Source: Pseudoips prasinana (Eukaryota > Arthropoda > Insecta > Lepidoptera > Nolidae). Taken from it: 64,000 nucleotides of DNA. Location of the stretch: positions 31,364,948-31,428,947 of the forward strand of contig OX621236.1 in the NCBI GenBank assembly GCA_951640165.1. The letters are read 5' to 3'. The position numbers and the translations under genes are program-made. Below, in pieces: positions 44,220 to 56,998 of this stretch (the first letter of the stretch is position 1; each line of letters opens with the position of its first letter). The notes beneath the pieces were generated by a model. That model searched no databases. It worked only from the letters and a program-made list of their open reading frames with translations, and was not told the origin of the DNA.

Positions 44220-45397
44220 TATATAAATTAACGCTGGTTCTTAAATTGGTTTTTTCACTGTGTTTAAAGAGTTTACGTTGATCTAAGCATTTTCCTTAAA
44301 ATTTGTTTCTCGCCTCATTTGTTTAAAAAAAAAGAAGGATTGATTGAGAAAGCCATCATATTTATCTGCTGATCTGATAAGTTAAGGTAGTGTCTAAAAC
44401 CATGTATACAGTTACACTCGAAAAGATGTAAGTTCTTATTACGGTTTTATAATACACCACCTTTTTATTAACTCCCTTTATAAACTCTTTCTTCGCTAAT
44501 AACAAAATTCCAAAAGAGTTATTTTATAATTATGTTTATTAAAATGGAAAGAAAGTAGGAAGTAGAGTCACGAAAGCTACATAATTAGAAAATCTTTCCT
44601 AGTTGTAATATTAGTGCTGGCGAGCTTAATCCCGCGACCGCAAGTCACTGGAATAAACTTGCCGTCCGGTTTTCTTTAGAATTAAGTCTAAAAATAAATT
44701 GTGTAATAATCCTGAATCAAAGAGTTTCCTTCTATAATAAGTATTAAATTTAAACTAACTAAATCCCTTCGTTATTTTGTGCGCTTAAATATACAGGACA
44801 ACATTAATTAGACAAACCTCTATCGTGGTATTAAAAATAAAACTGGTGTAGTGTCTTTTTAATTAACAGTTCTGCAATTTCTATATTCCCGTTAGCCTTT
44901 TGGGGACGGAACTCAAAATACGCTTTTTAACGAGTCTGGTATAAAGCGCAAGCAGAGTGCATTATCTTAGCTTATTACTTAAAATTTACTGTGCTTTCTT
45001 ATTTCCAGCTCTAACTAGAACTTCAAGAAACAAAACTTATAAAATTATCTATTAGATAATACAGGTTACATGGTATTTTATTCAAAATTATTGGAAAAAA
45101 GGCCTACAATATGAATTACTAATTTCTCCATAGCCATTATAAAAGTTCGGTCCTTTATGTTAGTTAACTAAAATTAAATAAACTTATGTTTCCGCTAAAA
45201 ACGTATACTAGTATCTTGGCGTAGGGCCAAATGCATTTTGTATATAACATTTAGACTGTATTTTTAGTAGTAAAATAATAACGAGCGTTGGCATTTCTTG
45301 GCTGTACCAAAACGTAAAAAAACTTCTTTCTTTTGTAGTTGTTTCTAATTCCAGATTATTTTTACAACAATAACTAACTCATATTTTCGATATTCTA
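44220..45397. other. No gene seen
   Basis: About 1.2 kb of AT-rich sequence; nothing supported. Confidence 0.45.
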
Positions 45398-45398
45398 T

Positions 45399-45537
45399 GT
45401 ACAGACGCCAGCACATCCAGCTACCCTAATCTGTCAAATTTCTTTTATACGTTTTCAACTTTATCACATAAACATAAGGTTCACTTTCAATTGGGGAAAC
45501 TGACAGATTGGGAAGCTTGATGTGCTGGCGTCTGTAC
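45399..45537. mobile_element. MITE-1 copy, 139 bp
   Basis: Both ends intact; flanked by TAT on each side (TAT|GTAC at left, GTAC|TAT at right), which could be a target duplication if GTAC is part of the element. Confidence 0.85.
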
Positions 45538-45544
45538 TATGACG

Positions 45545-45715
45545 ACTATACCACAGAATAAAAAGTACTTACTATACTCCGATCGCCAACCCGTTTGACA
45601 AGGGTGGCGATGCACAGCCACACTGTAGAGGCTTTGGTCCATCAGTAGAAACTTTTGTTATTTTTGCTTAATAAATCTATAAAAAGCCGTCATTAGGCTG
45701 ACATGATGATGATGA
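45545..45715 (+). repeat. RTE-type LINE 3' UTR fragment
   Basis: GATCGCCAACCCG, GGCGATG, TTTGGTCCATCAGTAG and a GGCTGACATGATGATGATGA end. Confidence 0.6.
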
Positions 45716-45924
45716 TGACTATGGATGACTATCCAAAGTTAGAGTAACATTTTACAACTTTAATATACCTACGAATTAAACAGTGCCAATATAATTTCAT
45801 TCCGTTGTGCTACAGATTTACCAAAGCAATAAAGCAAGCCCGGATTTAATAGATTCTTAATTCAAGTCATAGCATATAGCTCGTAGCAGGCCCCTTTCAA
45901 AATGGACCGATTTTTTATACTTGA

Positions 45925-46130
45925 CAGCATGTGTGGTGCAGTGTTTAAGACAGCCGGCGCTCTACTTCGTATCCTGGATTTTGTTCCCGTACAGGACGAC
46001 TATTTGCGTGATCCATAAGTAATTAATCTCACTCCGGGTGTTCTTCGTATCAATCAGTTATATGTTTAGAAAGTACCCTGTGGCATAGGGATTCAGTTCC
46101 CTACGGACGTTGTCTTTTTAAATAGTAAAA
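45925..46130 (+). mobile_element. Old SINE-B, plus strand
   Basis: GTGTGGTGCAGTGTTTAAGA (A box area), TGGATTTTGTTCCCGT (decayed B box), GTGATCCATAAGTAATTAAT and GGCATAGGGATTCAGTTCCC match the SINE-B parts in order. Confidence 0.6.
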
Positions 46131-46134
46131 TTAA

Positions 46135-47176
46135 AATAATCTGGAGTATTTACTGAAAGGAGGTGGCACTTTTCCAGTCAAGCTGCACATGGAGCGAAAA
46201 ACCGGTAGCTTTATTACACTAGATAGTTGCTTGACACTTGATAGTTGATCACGGTTTCGCGTAAGGTTATATAGCTTAAACTTTTGGACGCGGTAACATT
46301 CCATCTCCATATTACCCTGACTGTGGACAGCAAAAAGTGTTATGAGTTTTATGTTATTTCATAGCGCCTATTTTGTTAATTCTATCGAGATGTTTTAACC
46401 ACTAAAAGTAACAGCTCTTCTTACTTACAGTTGTGCCTTTGTGATGATTACGTTATACATAGAACAAAGTCAGCTAAACCACGTAGCTTATGGTCTTTTG
46501 GAACATCAGGAACCTCACTTAAGCATGCTGGCACTAACCGGGATTAGAGCTCCTGTTATGGTTATAATACCTACAATAATTAAATAGTTGGTAAAACGAG
46601 TACTAACAATGTATTAACTACGTACTAACTACTAATACGATGTATAAACAATAAGGCAACTTTTGCGCTGCATAACCTAAATTTCTAGCTAGTAGACACT
46701 TCACACATAAATTGCATGTTAGATAGTAGCAATTTTCCTGGGAAATTGCAGGCTCCATATTAACTTTGTTATATACGCAACCGTTTAAAATTACGATTTT
46801 TCCTAAGCTCCGTATGCTTTAATAAAAAGTCATATCGTGCCGAGACAAACACAGAAGAGTTTATGCACAGTTTTAGACAAATTGTAAATAGACTTTTAGC
46901 TTTTTTCTTATTTCTAACAGACTTGGGATCCTTGGCGTTAATTGAGTAAAAGGCAAAACTGGCATCTTAAGACTCTATCTTGGTTCGCAACGCATAAGAG
47001 AAAAAGGTTTTATTAAAAAAAAACGTGGGGTGCTTTTTAAGATATTATCGAAATGATAATCCTTCTGTTCATATCTGTCAATGAAATATTTATAACTAAT
47101 GCCACCATGCGCCCCACGGTTTTTTTTAAATAAAACATGTTTTTCTTTTTTACTCTATCATTACTTTATATATCTA
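46135..47176. other. No gene seen
   Basis: AT-rich; CCGTGGGGCGCATGGTGGCA-like and GTGGGGTGC pieces (47027 and 47101) flank a short interval in opposite orientation but are not further supported. Confidence 0.4.
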
Positions 47177-47178
47177 TA

Positions 47179-47354
47179 CTAGCTGTGCCCCGCGGTTTTA
47201 CCCGCGTTAAAATTTATAAATTATAGCCTATGTGTTAATCCAGGGTGTCAGTTAACTCCATACCAAATTTTATTAAAATCACTCCAGTCGTTAAGACGTG
47301 AAGAAGTAACAAACATACACACTAACCCAGTCACAAACTTTCGCCTTAGTAGGA
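47179..47354 (-). mobile_element. Short non-autonomous Helitron, 176 bp
   Basis: Same interior as 16570-16745. The 5' end (minus strand) reads TCCTACTAAGGCGAAAG, with ATATTATAA missing compared with other copies; the 3' end has the A|CTAG junction. Confidence 0.85.
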
Positions 47355-47359
47355 TGTTT

Positions 47360-47838
47360 TAATTTTTTTAATCTATTATCTATTTTGTTGAAATAAAAAT
47401 GTCTTTGGTATTCGAAAAGGTGTTAAGAAAATCAGATAAGTCGGTAAAAGATAATGATTGGAAATTAAAATTATCATAAATTCCTGCCTTATCGACTATA
47501 TATACCGACTATAAACATATAATATAGACTATATATAATATTTGTGATTGATGAAAGTTAATAAAATAATGTTATTATATAAAATTTATATAAATTAACA
47601 ATAATCTTATTTTGCAAATTGAATAATAAAATAATGAATTAAAAGAATTAAAAAATCTTGTCAAATTTGTGTGTTGTCATCGATCCTCGAAAAATTTACG
47701 AAGTTTCAATAAAATCTGACCGTTTAAAAGGGGTAAAAATCGTGTCTAAAGTAGTCGGATGTTATATTACTGTAATATTTGTGATGTAAAACAACCATTG
47801 ATAATTAATTACCTCATCCAAAAAATTTAGAGGATAAC
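47360..47838. other. No gene seen
   Basis: Very AT-rich with TATATA runs (47500-47590). Confidence 0.45.
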
Positions 47839-47839
47839 A

Positions 47840-48000
47840 TTAGTTCAGAACAGGTGGCTATAGATTTTTAGGCTTTGCGGTAAGATTGACCTGAATGTCC
47901 TAGCGCTTGATCGCAGTTCAATTTGATAACATCTACTTCATATGGTTAAAGTAGGAAAATTTTGTAGGCATTGGTCATAGCCAGTTTGTCTTTAAGGTAG
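47840..48000 (+). repeat. Dispersed repeat S, copy 2
   Basis: Aligns with 27300-27470 (see there). Confidence 0.65.
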
Positions 48001-48004
48001 CATT

Positions 48005-49128
48005 AGTTATCTTAATCCCAATATCAGAAAGAATGTGTAATTTCCTATTTATAGGATAAAATATACAAGCGAATAATCATGTGTAACAATATTAATTTAG
48101 GAATGGTATATTAATGAAAACAATTACAGGCGAAAATTAATTAACCCAAAGTATCAAGAAAAATGAGCCTTACATTGTTGGAAAAACTTCATTTTGCTTC
48201 TTAGAGAGCTACTAAAATTAATTTCTTAGTGACTTAAAATGCAAATTTATGGACCTCAAGTTTCTATTTGTAATGCTAATGGGATATTTATGTATGCTTT
48301 TGGTGTAAAAAATGTTTCCAACGCTTAAATGGAAAAGCCAAGTAAGAGCCATAAGGCATGTTATAGCTACGTCGTAGCAACTGTATTGTGTGGCGTAGTG
48401 GCGTAGTACTTGTGGCTCTCTACGACTTTTTGTATTTGAACATTTTGTGCAATATATTTTTATCAATAACTGACAAAGAAGAAATATGATATACTCGTAA
48501 GTTTAAGGTTTTTAATGTATATGTTGGTTTGGAACATCGACGCCAAATGTATAAACTGATTTAAAGGGGTTTAATTCAGATGCTTATTATCTTTCCTTCA
48601 AAAGTCTTCAATTAATAAAAAAAATGAAAAAATAAAATAAAAAAATTGTGTTAAAGTAGATGCTGTTTTTGTAGTTAATGACAAAATTTTTGACGGTTAG
48701 TTTACATAATAAATTGGAGTGGCTTGTTGGCCATTTAAAAAATAATGAGAAGGAATCTTTAAATAGTTTCGAAGTCATAAAGAGTTAAAGCCATACCGTA
48801 TATATATTGTAGTAGCGTTATAAGCGTTACAATTGTAACATTTCATGCATCATGCTTTATTACGTTATATATTAAAATTATATGCTATTCATAAATGCAT
48901 ATTACGATTCACGACTGGCATGTTACTCGTACTTTAATATGAAATCGAAGTAGGTATAAATTTGAATTGCGTTCTCATGGATGATGTAGGTGAAGAATCT
49001 TTTATTAAATATTACGAAAAATGCAATAATGCTTCAATTGAAAATAAAAATAAAATCTTGTAAAGCTATATTACGAAAAGTATTATTTATATGCGTTATT
49101 TGCGAAGAAAAATTGTTCTTCATCTAGT
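48005..49128. other. No gene seen
   Basis: Very AT-rich; nothing supported. Confidence 0.45.
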
Positions 49129-49129
49129 T

Positions 49130-49176
49130 ATTTAATAGGTATAGGTAAATATATAATTTACCTATACCTATTAAAT
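49130..49176. repeat. Snapback palindrome, perfect 21-bp arms
   Basis: 49130-49150 and 49156-49176 exact reverse complements around ATATA. The arm contains a tandem ATAGGT. Confidence 0.85.
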
Positions 49177-49179
49177 ACG

Positions 49180-51235
49180 ACGAAGTAAAAAAAATCTGAG
49201 ACTATACAGTTTATTTATTGTTTGCTGATTAGGCAAGTTATTTAGTTTTAAGTGATTATATGAAATTAGTTAAGTCTTTCTTAAAAATATTTCAATAACA
49301 TAGTTTGCTCATATACCTTGTTAATTTTAACGTATGTCGTGGGAAGTTGTAATTGAAACAGCACTGTTGCTTGAGCCACTTAGTTAAAGTGTAAGTTTTG
49401 TAAGTTGTACTATTAATAAATAAATAAATTACTTTGTTTATTAAATTACTTATAAACTGTCATGTCAACTTGTTTTTAGAATGTCAGTGGCCACGTTATG
49501 GGATAAGGAAATATTTGTATTGTTTACAAAACAAACAAGCTTTCCTCAATAGGGAACTCAAATTTCCGTGTCGATTTATCACTAGGATTTTCCACAGCGT
49601 GGACGTATTTCGTACGAAACGTGAGAATTAATTACTCAAAATAATAACACAATATGTGCCCAACCGATGACGTACTGAGAATGACAATTCCATTAAATGT
49701 ACCATTCGTAACTAACGTTATACGTTGTTGAAGGTTACTACCTTAGCTGATTCTCGTAGTGTTTGATTCGAAGAGTTATTTCTTAACAGTTTCATTATTA
49801 GTATCTAAGGCTGGATTACAGGAATCCTAACTCATAACTCGTTCTAAATTCTAATAGATAGCCAAGTATGCAGGGAAAACAGTTTAAAATTTTAAATATT
49901 TACATTCTTAATCCACAAAAATTTTAAACTGAACTTTACTTAATCTTTCAACTGGTGAAGTGCCAATATACGACACACCATTGTTTCCATTGTGCCTTGA
50001 ATGAGCGCCATGTAACGTAATAATAGTTAACAAAATAAATGATATACTTAATGAATACTAAGAAAACAGATTATTCCAGGCAAATACTGTATTAAATATC
50101 TTACGTAGTAGCGTTCCACCTTTAGTTATATAACCGTAGTGGACATTTTTGTAATGCATAATTATATCAAGGATTGAAGCGTTAACAAGCTCGTCCTCCT
50201 CCATTTCACATTTCAAACATATTATGTTTCACGACGGCTTGTTTTATATCTGGTTTAAGTAATTATCATTGACAAAAACCAGGAACTTGCTTTTTATTCT
50301 ACATTTTAAAATATTACTAACCGTTGCTTGTATATGGTGGTGAATAGCTTGCAGATGGTAGATAGTTTTTATTTGATTTGATTGTAGATTTATGAAACTG
50401 TAAATAACAAAACAAAAGAAAAAGAAAGGCAGAAAATTTCTCGTTACGCTATGCCAAATTTCACCCAAAACCGTTCAGCTGTCTTTTCGCAATTGATTTA
50501 CAAACATACAAATGTCATAATGCCAAAAAGTTTGTAAATAGATATAAATTACAGAAGCTTTTCTATTTAGTTTGATTCAATACATACTCCATGACTGCGT
50601 TTCTGAATAGGTACAACTGGTAAATTGAGATTGCAATTACGAACCTGACTGCATTTAATCCGGTCAAATGCAAATGTTAACTATGTACATATCTATCCAT
50701 TTAGTATACACTAGTTAACTTCTAGTATACGTCACTTTATAATATATAGATGCGACTAATACATATCTGTGTTACGGTAAAAGTGATAAACATTTCCAGA
50801 CGATGTTTGGGCAATTTGCTATTCTGCAGAAAATTATCTTAGTATTGAGATAACTATATTTTAGATTAGATTTAGGTTTTATAACAATAATCAGGGAAAG
50901 GGCTGTCACAATGAGAGGGAATAGGCCGTGGACGAGCAAGCGGGCCTAGAGTGGGTTGGTAAACTTCACACGCGATCAAGAATATTTTATTAAACTTTAA
51001 GGCATGTAGGTGAAGATATTTTTCTTCGCCGTTTTAAGTACGAGATGATCAATTTATAATATTAACACGAATTAGAAAATTTGTGGTGCACTATGGGTTT
51101 AAACTCGACACTACTGACTTCACGTACAATGGAATAACCACTAAGCCATCTAGTACTGTGTACTCTTTCTGTAGGTTTTTAAAAGGATACTTACCTGAAT
51201 AAAGTGACTGACTACCAATTACTTTGATTTACCGT
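49180..51235. other. No gene seen
   Basis: About 2 kb AT-rich. A distant pair CAGTTTAAAATTTT (49869) and AAAATTTTAAACTG (49918) is a weaker inverted repeat with a 36-bp gap. Confidence 0.45.
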
Positions 51236-51237
51236 GT

Positions 51238-51332
51238 AGCGCAATGGTCAAGGTTGACACCTCGCTACAACTTCGGCGCCCTCGTGTTTTGTGTTCAATG
51301 CCCAGGACAACTGGACCGGAAATTGTTGTATT
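51238..51332 (+). mobile_element. tRNA-like SINE head, decayed
   Basis: GTAGCGCAATGGTCAAGG (A box-like) and TGTTCAATGCCCAGGACA (B box-like) 45 bp apart. No cloverleaf with a good anticodon stem is evident; read as an old SINE head. Confidence 0.4.
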
Positions 51333-51334
51333 AA

Positions 51335-52353
51335 GTCTGCTTTATGTCCTTCATCCCTCCGTCCTTAATAAACCCTGGTGGCATTATTCACTTAAGCGCC
51401 TAACTCCAACATAATTATTTTCAGCGTATTCAGAATATTGAAGGTACTTCCCGGTCGACTTCTAAGACTTGTTGGCATCATCATCATGATAGTCTGAACG
51501 GCATTTACTGCTGGGAAAGAACCTCCCCGAGAAACTTATGTCTTCCAAGCGTAGTGATTGTTGCACATCTCTCATATGCAACAAGGGCACATCCTCCATA
51601 TGTTAGAGGCGCTACATACCTATAAGGCAGTATGTCTTGAATATCAAAGCCAGCTCAAACCAAAGCAATTACCTACTACATATGTTGGCCTTTATTCGAT
51701 TGGGCTGATTGGGCCGTAGTCCATTTCTCGAACGTAGGCTATTTCATAACATTTATTTACATACGGCCCGGCTCTCTCAATTAAAGCTAAGCCGCCGTCC
51801 CCTAGTTAAGTTTACCTGACTCTATATGTGTGGCTAACTTGGGCTACCTTTTTCTTGATCATCCATCTATATATATTCATTCTTAAGTGCATAGTGCCTC
51901 TTACGTAATAACTAACCCACTTACGAAAGCAATGAAAAATTGCCATCAATACAGTTACTAGTCTAGTTATTATTAATAGTTCTAAATTAATCATATTGAC
52001 TGTAACATTTATACTCTGATAAGTTCAAGTTGGCAATCATTGAACTAGCTAATCCTTTGATGAGGTTGTACCTTTGGGAATTCTTAGTATTTACAGCAAT
52101 GCAGATTTCTCTGGATAACTAGAGAACTTGTAAGTTATAATAATAATAAAGCCCCTGGCCGAACAGTAAGTCGGTAAATATTATAATAGATTACCTAAGC
52201 ATATTATAAAAAAAAACGTGTGCGCTAATACAGATGTCCATCACGCTTGGGGTGTGCGGTGCCTCCTCAGATACATTCCAATAACACTTTTTGCTCCAAT
52301 CCTGACTTCAATACTTCAGCTTCAAAATACTACCGCTAGTTTAGTTCTACTTT
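51335..52353. other. No gene seen
   Basis: Mixed sequence. 51478-51560 (TCATCATCATG, CTGCTGGGAAAG, CTCCCCGA) resembles a decayed minus-strand RTE 3' UTR; 52215-52320 shows SINE-E-like traces. Confidence 0.4.
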
Positions 52354-52354
52354 G

Positions 52355-52580
52355 TTTGTTTTGGTCCCAAACTAAGCAGAGCTTGTTCTATGGAAACCAG
52401 ATAACTGATATACTATTATACATATACCTACTACTTTTCTTTTGTAAATACATACTTACATAGATAATTAGAAACAGACATGTTTACGCACACAAATATC
52501 TGCCCTGGGTGGGAATCGAACCCACGACCTCCATCGTGAAAAGCAAGCATATGCCAACCACACCAACAGGCCCGTCAAAA
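52355..52580 (-). mobile_element. SINE-A, minus strand
   Basis: Minus strand: head with GGCCTGTTGGTGTGGTTGGC and B box GGGTTCGATTCCCACCC, body, then 3' module ending in CTTAGTTTGGGACC. The central piece is short by about 10 bp (CTGTTTCTAATTATC). Confidence 0.85.
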
Positions 52581-52585
52581 AAGAT

Positions 52586-52642
52586 AATAGTACGGAACCC
52601 TTCGTGCGAGAGTCCAACTCGCACTTGGCCCGTTTTTTTTAC
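52586..52642 (+). repeat. Dispersed repeat T, 3' end only
   Basis: AGTACGGAACCCTTCGTGCG and CCAACTCGCACTTGGCCCG. Directly abuts the SINE-A head. Confidence 0.7.
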
Positions 52643-52865
52643 TTGTATTTGTCACTGGCCAGGGCAAATGTTACCAATGCGGGTTAGTGTTAGAGTAGGT
52701 ACCAAATGGGCGTATGTATGTATGTACGCGATCATGAAGGTTAAGCACCGCAATCTTCGCGGTTAGTCCTTAGATGGGTGACACCTAAATGGTTTAATTA
52801 CGGAGCTTCTGCGTATTTCGAAGAGTATGTTAAGTTGTGGGCCACATTTGTAGTCATTAGAAAAC

Positions 52866-52924
52866 ACATGAAATCATGTTAAAGCTTATTACATGGTGTA
52901 ATAAGCTTTAACATGATTTCATGT
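52866..52924. repeat. Snapback palindrome, perfect 28-bp arms, 3-nt loop
   Basis: 52866-52893 and 52897-52924 are exact reverse complements around TGG. A 3-nt loop is too short for an ordinary foldback transposon interior. Confidence 0.9.
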
Positions 52925-53117
52925 TATTTATTTTAACATAGAAGAAGTTTAAGAGAGGTAGGGCACAACGTAAAGAGTAGCCCGACTGGGTAAGTACCTC
53001 CACCTTACAGAAGATATTCCTTAATAATAACTTGTTTCTACGTGTGTGGAAACAAATTATTATTGAGGAAATATGTAGTAAGGTCGCCAGAACTCATCGG
53101 GGTGGGGAGAATGGTCA

Positions 53118-53265
53118 GCAACATTTGTTTGCTGACTCTTTTAAAGGCCGGCAACGCACCCGCGACTCCTCTGGTGTCCGTGGGCGGCGGTGATCAGTTA
53201 CCATCAGTAGACCCACTTGCTCGTTTGTCACCCCATGACATAAAAAGAAACACGGCCTAAAAAAG
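53118..53265 (+). repeat. LINE 3' UTR fragment
   Basis: AAAGGCCGGCAACGCACCCG, TCCGTGGGCGGCGGTGATC, TACCATCAGTAGACCCACTT and a CCCCATGACATAAAAAG end are typical of CR1-type LINE 3' ends in moths and butterflies. Different family from 35736 and 41130. Confidence 0.65.
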
Positions 53266-53269
53266 CCAT

Positions 53270-53720
53270 AGAAACTGACATTGATTTCAATAAAAACGTA
53301 ACAACGGATGCATTTGTCTTCCTCCCAGTGATTGATGTTTTACAAACAGCGGCTGATTTAATTTGCTTAAACTTTGCCACCAATTAATTTGACCTGTCAT
53401 TGTTTTTATCGCCTCCCGAAGTAATAAAGGGAACGCCTCTCAAAGTTTTGTCCCAAATCTGGGTTATTTTCGCTTGTGGACATAATCGGGTCGGGAATCG
53501 ACAAACTAGATCAAGCAGTGGCGAAGCAAATCATAAGTGTGTCTTGGTTTTGTTTGGGTAGATAGGCTTTGTTCCGGTACAAATCCTAATGCTCTTAATT
53601 CTGCGTAAATTCAAGAATCAGTAAACAAACCGATTATAGTTTTATAATTTAAACTGCGTATCTGTACTATAATTTTTAACAATAAGATCATTATTTGAAA
53701 TGTTTAGTTTTTAAAATACG
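53270..53720. other. No gene seen
   Basis: AT-rich; nothing supported. Confidence 0.45.
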
Positions 53721-53721
53721 C

Positions 53722-53885
53722 ACGTGTGCTGCAGCAGTTAAGCCTTGCCACTAGTGTCACGGCTCCGATTTCCGCCAACTATTTGTGTGACCCATAACTA
53801 GTTGTCCTGAGTCTCGATGTACTTTATGTCCACATATATTTTTAAAGTAGCCCTCGACACAGGGTATAATATCCATAGTCTGAGC
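53722..53885 (+). mobile_element. Old SINE-B, plus strand
   Basis: GTGTGCTGCAGCAGTTAAG (A box decayed), TTGTGTGACCCATAACTAG, CTGAGTCTCGATGTACTTTA, CGACACAGGGTATAAT. B box no longer recognisable. Confidence 0.65.
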
Positions 53886-53889
53886 GTTC

Positions 53890-54726
53890 TCTTAAAAAAA
53901 ACTATAAATAATTATGAGAAATTATCGAAATAGCCTTGTTGAAACAAGCTAGCAAATATTTCAATATATACTTATTGATATAATTTAGTTTCTAGATCAT
54001 ATTTATATTAACGTGTGTTTGTGGACAGCAGGCTGTTTAAATTAATAAATGAAAATAAAGTGAATCCGAATAAGATTAAGTCTGATAAGTACTTGTGAAT
54101 ATACAAATGTATGCTCGTAAAAATAAGAATCTTAACTGGTGATGATGATTAACGTCAATGTGACACATTTCATGAAAGGGAAGACAAATCGTGTTGTATG
54201 AACTCTTTGCTACTGACAGCGGGACAAAAACTCTTCCGAAAGTAGTTGATGGAAAGGCGTAAGTTTCACGATGATGTCGTGTTCGAAATCTTGACCATTA
54301 CAGCTGAAACAAAAAAGCGTGAACCGTTAAATAAAATATCCATTATTTCATTCATAAGTAAAATCCAATTACTTTTGGAACTGCTGTATTAAAATGAAGG
54401 TAATTTAAATTAAAGCTGAAATGTGGTTCAACGTGAAAAATTGTTTTACGTTATAACATAACAATTTTTCATGTGGAACAACATATTATGTTAATTTTAA
54501 AGATGTTTAAATATTTTTATGAAAGTTTACTAGCCGATGCCTAATCGTTTTAAACTAACAATATTTTTTGTAGTCCATTTTTTAGTTTGCACTCACTGTA
54601 ACATACTGTTTACTCAAGTATACATAATAAAAATTTAGAAAATTATAAAGTAAATACAAGTTTGCGTATTTTTATACTTTATTTTATATGAGTGTATCAT
54701 CCGTGCGCGCGCTTTTAACGACTTCC
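53890..54726. other. No gene seen
   Basis: AT-rich. GTGAAAAATTGTT (54431) and AACAATTTTTCATG (54461) form an imperfect hairpin with a 14-nt loop. Confidence 0.45.
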
Positions 54727-54728
54727 AA

Positions 54729-54902
54729 TCCTAATAATAATATAAATGCAATAATTTGTGAACATGGATGTATGGATACTTGTCTTTCTGCAAAAACTAC
54801 TGAACAGACTTTGATGAAACTTTGTAGTAATTTAGGTTATGTATCCGAATAACACACATGCTATACAAGTTTAGCGAGGGTGAAATCGCGGGCCACAGCT
54901 AG
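54729..54902 (+). mobile_element. Short non-autonomous Helitron, 174 bp
   Basis: Plus strand: A then TCCTAATAATAATATAAATG; 3' end GAAATCGCGGGCCACAGCTAG then T. The 3' stem is decayed (GGGTGAAATCGCG). Confidence 0.8.
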
Positions 54903-54904
54903 TG

Positions 54905-56502
54905 TGAAATATGTTCTTTATATAATCCACATGTGTCCCGTTTTATGTCTCAGTTCTTACTCACACTTTTCTTTAGGACATATGTAAATTTAAAGTAAAT
55001 CGCAATACGGTCGAGTGAACTCTATCATACACGAGCTATTTTAATATTTTAATCAGTCTGACGTGTGCGATGTGTTAGAGTGCAAGTATACGTCAGAGTT
55101 TTTGTATAATACTGCCGTCCAATCCCTTAAATGCCGTTTCGGAAAAGATTGTATCAAGGTAAAAGTCACTTTATTACGTTTGTACAGAGTATTAGAAGGC
55201 AATCACGCCATAATTATGTCTATTGAAACACTCATTCCGACAATCTATAAAAATAATACGTATATTACTAACAATTTATTCTTTTGTACGTTGGCTGACT
55301 GATTCAAACCGGCCACATGCGGAAAGTCATATTCCCCACCGTAGTATAACTATCTCAATGTATTATTCATCCCACCATTCAATGTTGTTTATGGAAGTAC
55401 GCCTCGAAAACGAATGATTTTCTTCTTGTCCTTTTGCTAGGCTCCTATATAGTCCATACAGCCGCTGAGGCTAATAGAATTAAGAGATCGACTACTGTCT
55501 GACCTGAAAACCAAGAGGAATCAGTAACCAATATAGTTTAGTTAGACCAGGTGTTAGATTATATTAAGCTTCTGATTACCTGTAACATAAAGATTTTCAC
55601 AATAACCGGGATCGATGACATTTAATGCGAGGTAGGAAACCACAGGAATTCTAACCAACGCGAGTTAGATAAATTTTAATATCATTACGTTTCTTTTAAA
55701 CTAAATTCGTATGAAAATTTCAGTCATAACGAAAAAGAAACGTCCCGTTAGAACCTGTAGACTTAGTGCATCGCTCCGGACGAGCAATTTTACTATTGTC
55801 TCGGTTCTGTTTTCCTGTCGTGCTCATATGATTTATAGAGACAGAGAAAGGTTTATATTTAGATAAGTCACGTGAAATGCAGAATTGCCGCATACATTTC
55901 CGCTTTATTTTACTGGTGTTGACAATCATGTATTTTAAAGTTCTCCTTTATTTTGTGTTCCGAGCAAGACTCTAGTACGCAATGACTGTATGCAGATCAA
56001 CCAAATTACAAACTCTGATCAGATAAATAAGCAAGGCTTTTTTGTTCAAACTATATGTACTTACAAACTTATTTCAATTTGTTTATGTAATAGCAAATAA
56101 TTACGCAATAATAACTTCCTCAATGTCCATCTCAGTATGAATAGAAAACGCAGACTCAGTAACAATCAAAACTAAATTTATGAAACCAAGACAAAAATAA
56201 TGTAGTTCAGTTAAACCAACCATAAACTAGACTTACAGATATTGTCTCAAATATTTGATATAAGCTATTTTATATGAATATCTTTAATAGTACTAATTTA
56301 AATTTGACTATTTACAAGCGCCCTTAACTGAACTGATTTGAAAAGAAAAATATATATAAACATGAATTATTAACATAAACCCATACGAATAATAAATTTA
56401 TATTTAATTTGAGTCCAGTACGCAATTTTTTGGGAATATTTGAATTACGAACTTCTCAACAGAAGAGCTGTATAAAAAATCCCATATTACCCGGCCTATG
56501 AA
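54905..56502. other. No gene seen
   Basis: About 1.6 kb AT-rich; a 79-codon frame at 55063-55302 has no recognisable domain. Confidence 0.4.
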
Positions 56503-56506
56503 GGCA

Positions 56507-56741
56507 GCTGAAGTAGCAGTGGGCAGGGCACATAGCTCGTAGAACTGACGGCCGCTGGGGCAGAAAGGTTCTCGAGTGGCGACCACGGACCGGAAGACGC
56601 AGCGTGGGCAGGCCCCCTACAAGATGGACCGATGATCTTGTGCGGGTCGCTGGAAATCGCTGGATGCGGATAGCGCAAGACCGGCAATAGTGGAGATCTT
56701 TGAGGGAGGCCTTTGTCCAGCAGTGGACGTCTTTCGGCTCT
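56507..56741 (+). pseudogene. RTE LINE C-terminal fragment
   Basis: AGCTGAAGTAGCAGTGGGCA onward encodes the KLKWQWAGHIAR to SLREAFVQQWTSF segment in broken frames. Nearly the same sequence as 43106-43330 in reverse. It ends at CTTTCGGCT without an ATG tail. Confidence 0.85.
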
Positions 56742-56744
56742 ATA

Positions 56745-56996
56745 TAATATGAACTTTAATAAATATGTATATCAATATGATAAATAAGAGACATTATTAA
56801 ACATAATGCGCAGTATCAGACTGTTCAAATATTTAATAAGACTCTACAGGCTCATTTAAACCACTACTTTACCTACAAACTTCTTATTGGAAAGCAATTT
56901 CTACGCCGTAATAAAAGACATCATTTTATTATATTTAAATTCGAATATATATTTGAAATGAATCTAAAATTAAGTCAATTTTAATATCATACTTTC
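56745..56996. other. No gene seen
   Basis: AT-rich. Confidence 0.45.
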
Positions 56997-56998
56997 CA

